A DNA stretch of 64,000 nucleotides from Acanthococcus lagerstroemiae (lineage: Eukaryota > Arthropoda > Insecta > Hemiptera > Eriococcidae). The position numbers were made by a program, and so were the translations under genes. The notes below the pieces were generated by a model that saw only the letters and a list, made by a program, of their open reading frames with translations, did no database searches and was not told the origin of the DNA. The stretch covers positions 15,583,312 through 15,647,311 of the forward strand of contig CM063113.1 in assembly GCA_031841125.1 (NCBI GenBank), read 5' to 3'. How positions within the stretch are numbered: position 1 is the first letter of the stretch; the number at the start of each line of letters is the position of its first letter. Below, one piece after another: positions 21,591 to 33,060 of the stretch.

Positions 21591-22694
21591 CGTGTTACTA
21601 CATGTTTTCCCTATGGTGCTTCCCGTACCCGGTATACATCTGTATGTATTAAGAACCCATACCCTAACACCTTCTTTTTGCAAAGACTAATGGAAGTACA
21701 GAGCCAAGGCTGAAATCAATACCCTATGAAACAAGAGTAGGTTTGAAGAACATTGAAATTGATAGAATTTGAATGAGTCTTAATGAAACTGAATCAGTTT
21801 TTAAAGGAACTGATCAACTTTCAAAAGAGTCAGTTGAGTCCTAATGAATCACTAGGACAGCTGAATGAGTCTTAGTACAGTTTGGATGATTAAGATTACC
21901 TGATTCAATTCAAAAAGAGTCTTGTAAGTCTTCAGGTCTTGATAGAGAAGCCCAAAAATCTTAGTACAGTCTGCACAACTATAGTGCATAATTGGCAGAC
22001 AACCAAGAATAGTCATCTGCATGGAAAGTGGCCTATAGTATTGCTTGAAGAAGCAGTGATAGACGCAGCAGACACGTGTACCCCCTCCCACCCCTGCAGT
22101 TTATCAGCATTTACTACCACCCATTCCCCAATAGCTGATTCATTACAAAGAAATCGCATTTCTTCATCCAGTAAGATTTCACCCCCCCCCCATCCCATTA
22201 TAATAATAAAATATCGTTTACTCATAAACGTATAAATAATGCAGTTATATACTTTGGAAGAACATAAATTAGGAACACAAACGTTGAGGAATGCAACATA
22301 ACATCCGATGGGGGGGGGCATAAAATATGAACCCGAGTTAGTTCAGCCCCCTGGAAATTACCAGTTAGAATCACTGCTGACGCTGTCATCTGGAGCACAG
22401 TTCGTTCATACAGTAATTCATCACAAATTCTCTTGTTTCCTCAGAACTCATAATATATAAATTCGTGGAATTGAAATTCTATAATTTTTCAAATTGGAGT
22501 CACATAAATCAATTCAGAGTTGATACAGTTTCATGTGAATTCCAACAACACAATTGTAGGCGTGGTGGTTATTAATTGTGAAAGACATCAAGCTGGTTGG
22601 TAGAGCACCCCCCCCCCCGCTATTCTTGTACCGACAATGTCTTAGTTATCGACTACCTGGCCTCTTGCTTCATCGCTTCTATACACATGTACAT
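21591..22694. other. Unassigned; GAATGAGTCT-type short repeats
   Basis: 21760-21930 is built from degenerate copies of GAATGAGTCTTAATGA and related text, like the field at 32120-33060. The remainder has C- and G-runs (22181-22191, 22310-22317, 22606-22616) and no supported gene. Confidence 0.4.
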
Positions 22695-23112
22695 TTTAAG
22701 CTAGATCCAGACATCATGAACATCCGCAAACAAACATGAATAAATGGAAACGAACGCAAACGAACAAAAACAGTCATCAGCGAACGAATGCATATAGACT
22801 CGAACATCAACGCACGCGAACGAACAAGATTCGTATAGTGTTTGTCAGCGTTCGAACTGATCCAAGCTCTGTCCTATGAAAAAATCTCTCCAGACATGAC
22901 AAATGCAGTCCAGCAGGATGAAGCACGAATCCTTTAATGTACAGACAAGGTGTCGGATCGTATCTGTTCGTGTTCAAGGACGCTTTTTCGTGTTCGTCTG
23001 TTTGTTCCTGTTTTGTACATTGTCCATCACACTCAACGAACGAATTCTTTTCCTTCATGTGCGTTTTCGTTCGTGTTCGTTCGCAGATGTTTGTGAAGTC
23101 TGGACCTAGATT
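22695..23112. mobile_element. MITE with CTAGRTCCAGAC termini
   Basis: About 415 bp with imperfect inverted ends of about 32 bp (CTAGATCCAGACATCATGAA and CTAGGTCCAGACTTCACAAA). The interior next to both ends is rich in AACGAACG / CGTTCGTT. The open frames on both strands come from this repetitive interior. No clear target duplication, so the superfamily is not assigned. Confidence 0.6.
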
Positions 23113-23449
23113 TACAAGAAACCTGGGGAGGCGTACATTCTCAGTGTTACAAGATTGATGCTGGATTTGTATACTCGTGATGCGGTATAGTGTATATCGC
23201 GCGCAACAGTAAACATGTTTAGGTGTCTTTTCATAACGCATTTTGTCCATTTTGTTCACTATTTTTCAATTTCTCATCTTCAGGACAAAAGGAGAGAGGT
23301 TACTTTAGACGACTAAATTATTAAAAATTGACCATTCTGGATAGAATCTTGTTCAAACTTTAGTACCAAGAAAGGGAGTTACACCTACGCAATGCATCAT
23401 ATAAAATTTCAAGCCTGGAACTTATTCTGTTCATGTACCATGATATTTG

Positions 23450-23712
23450 AAATTTTACCTGAACCCATTAACCTGAATAAAATTTACCTGAATATTTTGT
23501 ACCTGAAGGGCATTAGCTGAAAAGCCAAAATCCTCAAAATTCTGAAAGACAATCACCTGAGGGAAATATCCATATAGGTAAAAAATTCAAATAATTGTCT
23601 TTCAGGCCTTTTTTATTCAGGCAAATGTGTTTCAGGATTTTGGTTTTTCAGGCAAATGTCCTTCAGGATTTTTCCTTCAGGTAAACATTTTTCAGGTTAG
23701 TGGATTCAGGAA
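23450..23712. mobile_element. Foldback MITE with CCTGAA subrepeats
   Basis: The left half carries repeated ACCTGAA boxes and the right half the complement TTCAGG(T). The halves align at about 80% (CCTGAACCCATTAACCTGAA against CCTGAATCCACTAACCTGAA). The layout of short tandem modules inside long inverted ends resembles the CCCGAA ends of the MULE at 28090. Confidence 0.7.
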
Positions 23713-24447
23713 AAAGGGGATAAACCGTTCCAATTTACTTATTATTTTTCCGTGAGGGGCCGAGTGTATTACCCACAGAAACGTACAATATTGCTTTCTG
23801 TTTTCTGGATTTTATTTTGTTGCCGTACATGGCAGCACTCTAGTATAGAAATTCAATTTTAAACTGTATGATTTCCAAATCAAATTTTCCCCGGGTAAAA
23901 AAGTGTCAGAATTCGTACTTGTTGTAATTCCAGAGTTAGATAGTTTGAATTAGGAGGTGCTGAAGCTCGAAGCCCCACGGTGGACTATTTTTTTAGGAGA
24001 ACTGGAGCCTAGAAAAATATCTTTCAGTGCTAAAAACGAATTCGATGCATTAAAAAAATCGTAGCTGAAGACAATTTCAGAATTTTATCAGAATGAGAGT
24101 TAGAAGAGTCCAATTCTAACTTCGGCTCCAGCTTCGACCCTTCAGCCTTCTGCTTCCCCCTTTCTCTTTATGAAGAATTTTTTACCGAAGCTTGATAAAA
24201 AAATTACTGGGGTCGGAGCCATTCAACAATATTATCAGAAGTTAAATTCATATTTTGCTAGGAAGTTGGAGTTAGGTCAGAGTGACTTCAGGTCCCTCGT
24301 CTAAATGAACCATAGAATACGCTTTAATTGGGCCTGAATGAGATTTAAGAGTTGAAGAGTGCGTTCTTACAGAGTCCGGGTGAATCGAGTCATGAAAGAA
24401 TTTGTTTGTATGAGTCTCATGTAAGTATATAACATGTAGTATAATAT
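23713..24447. other. Unassigned spacer
   Basis: No gene or repeat could be supported. Confidence 0.3.
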
Positions 24448-24552
24448 TTGGTGGAGCGTTCAGCGATGCACACATGCCAAATTGACTCCCCAGACACGGC
24501 ACCCCTGGTCCCAAAAACTAACCTTTCAAGTATCGCATCAGTGACTACAGGG
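24448..24552 (+). repeat. Repeat A fragment (5' end)
   Basis: First ~105 bp of Repeat A (GGTGGAGCGTTCAGCGATGC ... GTATCGCATCAGTGAC). The rest of the repeat is absent. Confidence 0.75.
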
Positions 24553-25165
24553 TGATGGCTTTTAAGGAATTTTAAGGTAATCTGAATGAGTCTTAACTAT
24601 ACTTGCTAAAGTTTGACGAGTCAGGGGCAATCCCAAGGGAAATGTAGAGCTGTCTAAAGCGATATCGTCCATTCCCAATGCAAGGTCTGATACAAAAGAA
24701 AATGCATTATAATGCTCCTTTGAGTCCCAAAATTTTGGTTCGGTGCGGTGCCTAGTGTAGGCTGCTCACGCTGCTACATCCTAAGAATGGCCACGCTCCT
24801 ATACTATTAGAACAGGCTCATTCAGATTCTTGTTCTACTTTTGATGTATAAGAATAGATATTATTTCTTCGCGAGTAGATTCTCCTTCACTTAAAATTGT
24901 AAGATTTTACTGCAGTACATTTTCGGATATTAGTCCATCATCATCTGTATACACTATACATTCATGTTATAACTGAAGGTCCTATACATTAACTTACCCA
25001 TAGTAGAGTCAGAGCAGTACCGTATTGTTAGTGTGCTGTGTTTTGTTTTCCGGTTGGCTGTGGTTGTCAGTGTTCCCAGATGAAACTTTCAAAAATGTTC
25101 CACTAAAAGGAAAAAGTTGTACCACACTTTTGAAAAATGTACCACATTTCAAAATCATTGAATGT
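24553..25165. other. Unassigned spacer
   Basis: Nothing recognisable apart from scattered GAATGAGTCT-like text. Confidence 0.3.
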
Positions 25166-25180
25166 AATATTTTTATATTG

Positions 25181-25664
25181 GTGTGGTGGGACGTATGGTG
25201 ATGCACGTATGCCAAAGTGGCCCCTATGACAACGCACCCCCGGCCCTGGAAACTACCCTTTCGAGTATCGCATCAGTGACCGGAGGAACGCCTTAGGGCA
25301 AGGCCCGAGCCCCCATTTCTACGTGTCGGAACGGTGCGTGCATCCTGCCAGGGCCACCATGGGGTTCCCTACTGACCGAGGTCCGCACTCCCTGAGCGCT
25401 CGCCTGGAATTCAGGTCCCTCATGGCCGGATGCGCTGCCTCTCTTCACTCACCCCTCACCTCCTCGTCTTGGTCCGTGTGTCGACGCAGGCAGGTGGTGA
25501 CGATAGGTGAGCCCTGCCGGTGGGTCCGCAACGCAGCTGCAGCAGCTCTTCTAGGATGGTACAGAGTTCTCCTCCTGTTTGATGGTGTGGGCCGAGCTTG
25601 GTAAATCGCCGGCCCTCTGTCTCGACCACTCCGTCTGCATCTTCTTCTTCATGATAGCCAAAAC
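25181..25664 (+). mobile_element. Repeat A full copy with 15-bp target duplication
   Basis: The copy runs from GTGTGGTGGGACGTATGGTG to CTTCTTCATGATAGCCAAAAC. It is flanked on both sides by a perfect 15-bp duplication, AATATTTTTATATTG (25166-25180 and 25665-25679). This defines a 484-bp unit. A target duplication of this length fits target-primed retroposition, as for SINEs. It is GC-rich, with no tRNA-like head and no ORF shared between copies. Other copies or fragments: 10830, 12686, 24448, 26125 (inverted), 28044/29672 and 45976. Confidence 0.85.
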
Positions 25665-25679
25665 AATATTTTTATATTG

Positions 25680-26124
25680 CCAAAAAGCTTAAAATTCAAG
25701 TGTGGTTCAAAATCATGCGAATTCCCTTTTGCTATGTTCAGTTTTCAGTATGCTATTTTATTCCATGTTTTATCATTATTTTTGAGCCTCCAAACGATGC
25801 AATTACTAGCGCTCTTAGCGCCCATAATCCATTTCTGGATAACTCATATGTTGAAATATACGATATGGGGTTCGCTAGTGTCTGAACCCCATAGGTTTGT
25901 TGTTTTCACGGAAGAAAAGTGTATTTAGAAGAGGAAAATGCATCATTAGACAAGGCCGGAGACAGGTGCGATGATGTTGGAACGAAGCTTGCAGATAGTA
26001 TACGAATGAATTTTCTAGTCACTTGGAAGACAGCCTTAAGACTCAGAATTTAAGGCCCCTCTTGAAAAATATTTTCGGTCCATTTTGCCTAATGAAATCG
26101 AACTAGGCTTTAATAGGGTACTTT
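25680..26124. other. Unassigned spacer
   Basis: No gene supported. Confidence 0.3.
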
Positions 26125-26250
26125 ATATCAGACGTAGCTCCCTATCCTGACGCAGGCCCAATTGGGGTATTTCCGGGATAGGGGTGCGGTGTCCCGGGGC
26201 CAATTTGGCGTGCGTGCATCGCCATACGCCCCACTATCATCGATCAGATG
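26125..26250 (-). repeat. Repeat A fragment, inverted
   Basis: The minus strand reads GGGGCGTATGGCGATGCACG, then the Repeat A 5' region to about 115 bp. The only copy in this orientation. Confidence 0.7.
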
Positions 26251-28043
26251 CAGCTTTACAGTCATGGGAAACCTGATCGGGTTTTCTCAACTTTTTAGAA
26301 TACACCGAAATAAAACGAACAACATTGCAGTCAGTGTTATCAGGTATCATAAATTTATATTCAAAAATCTTCTGGAGCAACTTGAGTCCAAAAAATTGAA
26401 ATTGTACTACATATTGCAAATGTACCACAAATGGTATCAATGAAAGGAAAATGCACCAGATCACATCTGGGAATACTGGTGGTTGTCTGGGGCGTTTGTC
26501 CAATGTCAGTTGAGAGTTTCTTGGTATGAAAAATGGGTTTTATCCTGTCTCCTTCTTGGCGGTTCTGTCCGGTCTGGCTGTTCAGTGTCTGTTCAGTTGT
26601 TATTAACGTGAAGAGTGATTCAATCTGGAGTTGATTATTGTACGTGTTAGATTTCTTGTCGTGCTTTTATTATGATTATTCTCGCTTGATCCCGTTGCTT
26701 TCTTTCTTTGTGTGTTCGACAGCGAAAATAGAATGTTTTCCAGGGATAAAAATTTTGAAAGAAAAATAAGGGTGGATGTACAAAACAAGCCCAAATTTCA
26801 TCTTGACAAGAAAAAAAAACAGGTCTTGAGTCAAAATTTTACTCAGATTTAAACCTGACGGTTGAAAAACAATGTGTAGGTCAAATTTCATCTTGACAAG
26901 AAAAAAAAAACAGGTCTTGAGTCAAAATTTTACTCAGATTTAAACCTGACGGTTGAAAAAAAATGTGTAGGTCAAATTTCACTCAAATTCTGATACGACT
27001 AGCTCGTAAAAAGTAAAGCTCGAATGAAGGGGGTGGTAAATTCGAATATCTTCTATCCTCCCGTGTTTACACCACTGCTTGTGTTGCTTTGTATGATCAA
27101 TATTCGGAATTTCTAAGTTGCGCCAAGAAGTCATATCACTCCTTGAAAAATACTTGAATGTTCATTAACGTGACAACATGACAAATTTCAGACTCATTCA
27201 GACTCTCAAATCTCGTTCAATTTCAGACAAGACGAGTTACGTTTTATTTCAACTATGCTCAGACCTATTCTGGCTGATGGAGTCTGCGTGTCCGTGCCTC
27301 GGTTTCTTGAGCCAGACCCGGACGACTGTTTTTTTTTTTTCCAGCTCGATAAATCGAAACGCTTTTTGTCGCACTAAGAACTGCACACTCGCTGCACTTC
27401 ACGCAGCCCCGAAATTAAGTGCTTCTTATCGTCGAATGTATGCTGGCGAAAATCGAAAACGTCGCGCGAGGATATTGTTTTGCTCTGTGTAATCTCATTC
27501 CGCTGATGCGAATCCAGAGACGATGACATTTAAATTCGAGTGTTTCCCGGGTACATTTCCGTGTAATAAAACGGCGAGAACGCAACCTCGAGTAACGATG
27601 TGTTGCATTACGTTAGATTGAAATAATCGAATACCTGAAAAAAAAAAGAAACGAGCGAGTAAATAGTGCACGTCCCTCGTCAGACAAATAGAAGTGGATA
27701 AAAAACAAAAATATAGCAAATTTTCTCCAGTACGAATGAGCTCGAACAAATCCGCAAATGCTGCAGAATTAATTCGACTTAGCGGGGTTTCGAACTCGAT
27801 GTATGAAAATATTCGATAGCAGTCTCTTCGCATGAATGTCCGAAGGTGCTGGCTGATTAAGGATTTGGGAGATCGTTTTCTGTTTACCATTTTGTGGCCA
27901 CAGCTGGAAAATAATGCAACTTGGCGATTCTTTTTGTTTTCCGAGCGTTTAACCAAGCTGTATACTTCATTCCGTGTGAGAGTATTCATCCATTCGATCA
28001 GCTCAGCGTCTTCCTAAAGAAAAAACTGAATCCAAGTTTGACG
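26251..28043. other. Unassigned; includes a 90-bp tandem duplication
   Basis: A near-perfect direct duplication of about 90 bp lies at 26792-26977 (CAAATTTCATCTTGACAAG starting at 26792 and 26882). It looks recent because the units differ by only a few bases. The segment 27180-28020 is CpG-containing, repeat-free text with short unrecognised frames. Confidence 0.5.
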
Positions 28044-28089
28044 CCTCACTTGGTGGAGCGTATGGCGTTGCCTGTATGCCAAGGAGGCG
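28044..28089 (+). repeat. Repeat A, left part split by the MULE
   Basis: GGTGGAGCGTATGGCGTTGC... to about consensus position 45. The rest of the same copy resumes at 29672. Confidence 0.7.
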
Positions 28090-29671
28090 ATTCCCTATTA
28101 TTTTCCCGAAAACATTTCCCCGAATGACATTTTCCCGAATACAATTTTTCCCGAAACACTGTAGACCGAAAATTTTTCCCCCAAATGTTTCTATCTCGAA
28201 AATTGTTCTCCCTAAAATTGATGTTCCCGAACTTTTTATACCCGAAAATTTTTTCCCGAAAACTAATTCTCCCAAAAGGTCGCTTGTAATTTTTCAAAGG
28301 TACTAACGACGTCTATCAGGGGTACAAACGTGAGTGACAGGATGGAATGCTTGAACTCTTTTAGTGACCGGTCATTCGGGTCATTATATGGAACTTGCAG
28401 ACCTGCTTCCTGAATATTCCGATACAGCGACTGGCCCAAATGAAAGAAACAACATGAAATGGGTACTCCCGGGTAGACATCTTTACAAGCGTTGATGATA
28501 CTAAGTTCGAAGTCTGTCATAAGGCGGGCTGGAACGCATTGTCCAACTTGAAACCGACCAACGGCATCCCGCACTGCTGTCAGAGCTTCAGTGTACAATT
28601 CAGTTTTCTTGGAAGACAATAGGGCATATACTAATAGAAGAGGATTGCTGTCATCCGGCCGTCCAGCTCGTTGCCGCAAGCCAAGAATCGTGAAGATTTG
28701 CGTGAAAATATTGGGTGAAGTTTTGAATGTTCCGTCCAGGAACCACGTGGTGCTTTCACACAGCAGCTGAATATTCCTCCGTGTTGCAAAAACAATTACT
28801 CTATCTCCACGTTCAGGAGGCGGCGATTCCACACTGTTGCTGCTGCTATCGCGGCTCTCTGGCGGACCACTGTCGTACAGCAAAAATGTCTAGTTGAGTA
28901 GGGTCACCTTAAACCGCTCCGGTATATTGCCTAATGTCGATAAACTCCTAGGGTTAGGTGGTAATTCACGGCGCCGTGTCCTTCTTACAGTTTGGGCCAA
29001 AGCGGGCTGATCTGGCAACTGACTGAGGACCCCTTCCGGCAAGCCCGTAAGCTCTGTTCTAAGAAGTTGAGCGGGCGGTTGTTCGGGGTGTAACTGGGCT
29101 TTCCGCTTGATCATATGTGTCACCACATCCGCGGCCAATTCCTCTTGGTTTGGCGGATGCTCATGCTGTGACTGTGACGGGCCTTTCAATACAATGACTT
29201 CCTGGTTTGCTGTCGGAGCTGTGGTTATGGCCCTTGCCTTGCACTCTTTACTGCGGACTTTCCGGCAGTCCCAGTATACTTTGTCCTTGTGTTGACGCGA
29301 GCGAAGGTAAACGTATCCATCTATGTGCAGTTTGCCACCTACGAGGGTTATTCGTGTAGATCTCTCTGTTGCTGTTGAGGTTGTTGACGATGTTGACACT
29401 GTTGAAGCCATGTTCACTTTAACCAACCGGCATACAAACAGCTTAGGTACTAACACCTTTTACTGAATGCCATGGAAATTACTTAATGTAAATTAATTCG
29501 GGAAATTTTTTTTGAGTAGGTAAATCAGCATTCGGGGACCAAACTTTAGGGAAAAGCATTTTTCGGGAAACCAGTTTTTGGGTAACAATCATTCGGGGAA
29601 GAAATGTTCGGGCTACAGTGTTTCGGGAAAAACTGTATTCGGAAAAATGTCATTCGGGAAAATGCGTGAGA
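28090..29671 (-). mobile_element. MULE DNA transposon with long modular TIRs
   Basis: The ends are inverted copies of about 180 bp. The left end (28090-28270) reads CCCCGAATGACATTTTCCCG and TTCCCGAAACACTGTAGACC. The complement of the right end (29490-29671) reads CCCGAATGACATTTTTCCGA and TCCCGAAACACTGTAGCCC. Each TIR is a series of (T)CCCGAA modules 15-20 bp apart. The element encloses a transposase pseudogene and is inserted in a Repeat A copy. I could not find a clean 8-10 bp target duplication. Confidence 0.85.
28263..29411 (-). pseudogene. FLYWCH-MULE transposase, one internal stop, C-terminus missing
   Basis: The frame starts at ATG 29411 after a Ser/Thr-rich leader. First comes a FLYWCH-type zinc finger (KLHIDGYVYLRSR, YWDCRK, CKARAI and a C-terminal HEHPP: the C-C-H-H ligands are present). 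A MULE transposase core follows: WFLDGTFKTSP (first catalytic Asp), LMTDFELSIINA (second Asp) and CCFFHLGQSLYRNIQ. An in-frame TAG at 28890-28892 separates the two halves without changing frame. The protein stops at STFEKLQATFWEN close to the TIR, about 100-150 residues short of the family, so the last acidic residue is probably missing. It would bind the TIRs and excise the element. Confidence 0.9.
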
Positions 29672-30035
29672 ACCCGAGCCCAGACACCATACCTTTGGCC
29701 CCGGAAACTACCCTTTCCAGTATTGTCGACAACCAGAGGAGACGCTTGGAGGCTGACTTGGGCTCTCATTTCACCTCTCTTTGACGTGGCTGCCAGGGTC
29801 ACTATGGGATATCCTACTGATCGAGACAATGCTCACCCAGCGTTAACCTGGAATGCTGGAATTCGGGTAGCCCGCAGTCGGACCGCACTTCCTTCGTCCC
29901 TCACCTCCTTGTCTTGTTACGTGCGGCGACACAGGATGGTGGTGACGCTGGGGGTGAACCCTGCTGGGAGGGTCAGCAGCAGCTGCGGCAGCTCTAGGTG
30001 TTCGTCGGTCCTCGGCCTCGACTATTCCATTCGCA
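29672..30035 (+). repeat. Repeat A, right part split by the MULE
   Basis: Resumes at CCCAGACACCATACCTTTGG and continues through CTACCCTTTCCAGTATTG and CACCTCCTTGTCTTGTTACG, diverging before the 3' end. Confidence 0.8.
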
Positions 30036-32119
30036 TAGTTGGTTTCAAAATATTGAAGCTATTCAAAGTTACACTTATGAGTGGGGCTCGAGACAGCCGA
30101 GCCTTTCCTCAAGTGGAGACCTTCAGCAAATGGTAACGTTCTGATTCAAAAACTGTTATTTTTTTGTAACCATTGATAGGCACATGCTCTGAGCATCCAC
30201 TTATAGTATAAGGTTTTTGTACCTCTGCTCCTGTTTCTCCTTCGTGTATCCATTCTTCCGCATCCTCATACTTTCCAGACCTTCAATTGACCGTTCAGTG
30301 GACCTATTTCCTCAGTTTGCCTGCCCCTCGAATCAACGAGCCGGCGAGAGTTGAAAACGATAACGGGATTAGCCTGCGAGTCCATTCTCGTGATCGGAAT
30401 TTTATAGTTGACACAAATACACAAGCGAAAAAAAAAAATTCGAGTTGCCATAAAAATTCCTCTCGAATTTTATCGCGCGCACCAAACGGTGCATCTTTTT
30501 CCCCATTGAACACGCGTAAATTCGATTGGCCGAAAGGCGAAAACGCGTTTCCGTCATAAACCGCAAGACTGCAACCGTAATTCCGGAAAAGCTAGTCCTT
30601 TAGGTACCAATGGTTTTACAGAAACTGTTCATTTATGACCAAAAAGTTCTCGCAACTTTTATCGCTCGCTATGCGTTTTTCCTTACCAACGAAACGCCAA
30701 CGCTATTCTTCCGATACAATTTATCTGGAAAGTTTAATGGTTATTAAAATTTCAGCTCCAGTTTTAATATCGGTTAATTTTCGTGGTTTTTATCTTTGCC
30801 GCGGCGAGTACAACGACTCGGAGAGAGCAAACAACAGAAATTTTTTTCTCCGTCTTCCGTTTGGTTTGTTTTAATTAAGAAAAAAAAAATCGTTGTGTCG
30901 CAATGAACCGAACTAATTACCGGCTCCGCAAATGACGATTACCAAAATTCGATGTATTGTGGGCTGAAATTTTCTCGAAGATTTTTATCCCGAAATTTAT
31001 CCAACGTAATTTTCCTTATCAGCGATTCAACTTTTAATAGGACAGCGTATCGTTTCGGGACAGTGATGCCAATTTTAAAAAGGAAACAAAATTTCACTCG
31101 AAGATGTTGCTCTGATAGTTGGGGAAAAAAATTTAACGATGGATTTCGACAGCTGCTGTAAATAGGAACAGAAGGACCTGAGAGCAGGAAAGGCATTATG
31201 GAAAACCAGTGGTTAAAAATGTTGCGTCTGATTGAGAGTACGGCTGAATAAAACTGGACGAAAATTCCGTTGATAAATTCTCAGACATATTCGAATTGTT
31301 TGGTTGGGAAATGCGAAACTGCTCTTTTCGGTCGAATTAGCGAATGGAAGAAAATTTATTTGGCAAATGCTCAGACAAATTCAAACGGTCTGGTTGAAAA
31401 TGCGTGACTGTTCTTTTCTGGCGAATTGGCGATTGGAGCAGGACAGACTTCTGGGGAAATAATGTCCTACTAAGCTTCATTAAATCCATTAAAACACGTC
31501 TTAAATTTTCAAAATTCATTCAAGTTCTGTTTTAAGACTAATTTTTTTCTGTTCGCGATTCACTCCCACCCTGTCAACGCTCTTCATACTCATTCAGACT
31601 GATCAAGACTGGAGCGAAACTTGCTATAACTCTGTGACTTTGTTAAGAAATTAAGACTCCTATTAGAGGAACAGGGGAAGAAGATAAGAAATAATTGTAG
31701 AGTGAGGAGGGGGATATTGCAGAGTAAAATCGTTTATCTTCGATAAATCACGGTGTGGAAAGAGTAGTTTGCACAGAATTAAAAATAAGTAGAGCAAATG
31801 AGATATCATAGGTTCCATGCTTATTTACATAATACGGATTTAATCAACAGTATTCCGAATTTCCGTTGTTATTCTTCATTGATAAGAAATTCGATACTCT
31901 CGTTAGTATCAGTTTATGACCCTAGGGGAAGGTGAAAGTGAGGTATTGGTATACAGAGAAGAGTGTGTTCCTTCAAGCGATAATTGATTTGCACATTTCT
32001 GGGATATTGCTAATTACTGGCTGTTTGTGATCTATAGTACGGGTCATCCAGTTACAGATTATTTCTCAGTAAATGGGCATTTTCAAAGTTTTTCTGGATG
32101 AGAAGTAAGGAGGAAATAT
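30036..32119. other. Unassigned, apparently unique sequence
   Basis: No exon or transposon could be supported. 30270-30920 is CpG-containing and repeat-free. A direct repeat of about 110 bp (CGAATTGGCGATTGG / CGAATTAGCGAATGG and flanks) lies at 31250-31450. Confidence 0.35.
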
Positions 32120-33060
32120 GTCCCTCATATTTTCGTGAAATTCCTTCAGACTTTCTTACTCTTCAAGACCCCAGAATTGTTCAAGGCTGTCTCTCAAACT
32201 TTTTCTGATTTAAGATTATTACTCTACGCTCTGCACAGACTTCTTCAGATTCTTCCACATGAGGCTTGGGATCGTGTTGACCGAGTTGGACCTGTTTAAA
32301 GACTCATTTAAAATCTTTGATGATCTATTAACGCTCATCTAGACTGCTTTACAACTCATTTAAATTTAGTTAAAACAGATTTATTAATAAGTATTCGTTT
32401 AATAAATAAAGACACGAAGAGTCAAAAGTGACGTGAGAAAGCTCCAAGAAGGACATTATGAGCTTATGTCTTACTAACTCGTCTCGACTATGATAGAACT
32501 TATTCGGATTCAGTTATGACTTTCTGAAGTTCATTGGGATTCGAACAAGACTCGTCCAAACTGGCGTGGAACTTATTTTGACTCCTTAGGCGATATCAAA
32601 ACATAGCTGGTGCTGTCAAAGCTCGTACACATTCTATTATGACTCACTATGACGTGGTTACAATTCATTTGAGCCCTGGCATGATTCTGATATAATTCAG
32701 ACCCACTAAGGATTGGGTAAGACTCTGTAGAGCTCTCTGTATGCCTATATTAAGATAAGAGGATCTATTTCAATTCAAATCCTGCCAAGCCTCATGAAAC
32801 TCATTAAACGTGCTGAGACTGGGTTACAACTTGTTAAAACTCTTACTGACTCTGTTAAGACTGGTTTAGAAATAGTTAGGACTTATCTAGGGTGTATTAT
32901 GACTCTGTAAAACTCATTTGGACTTCTAGGATTCATTCACATTTCGTTATGATACATTTAGGTTCGTCCAGAATCCTTTAAGGTTCATTAATATGCTACT
33001 GAAACGCATTTAAATTCTATATGGTTTATCACTCGCTTAGACTAAGTTAAATAGTGTCGA
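32120..33060. repeat. Degenerate 20-22 bp repeat field (GACTCATT-type)
   Basis: Words such as AGACTCATTTAAA, ACAACTCATTTAAATT, TATGACTCACTATGAC and GACTCTGTAAAACTCATTT recur every 20 or so bases in degenerate form, with no stable ORF. Similar text occurs at 21760-21930, 24580-24620, 27180-27240 and, inverted or variant (AGTCTGGAAAAGTCTTA), at 45550-45830. Confidence 0.5.

Noticed and set aside
22807..23259. 150-codon minus ORF
   Set aside because: It covers the MITE at 22695-23112, is rich in words from its AACGAACG interior, and has no recognisable domain.
28076..28306. Small basic + strand ORF (MPRRRFPIIFPKTF...)
   Set aside because: It is a translation of the CCCGAA modules of the MULE terminal inverted repeat.
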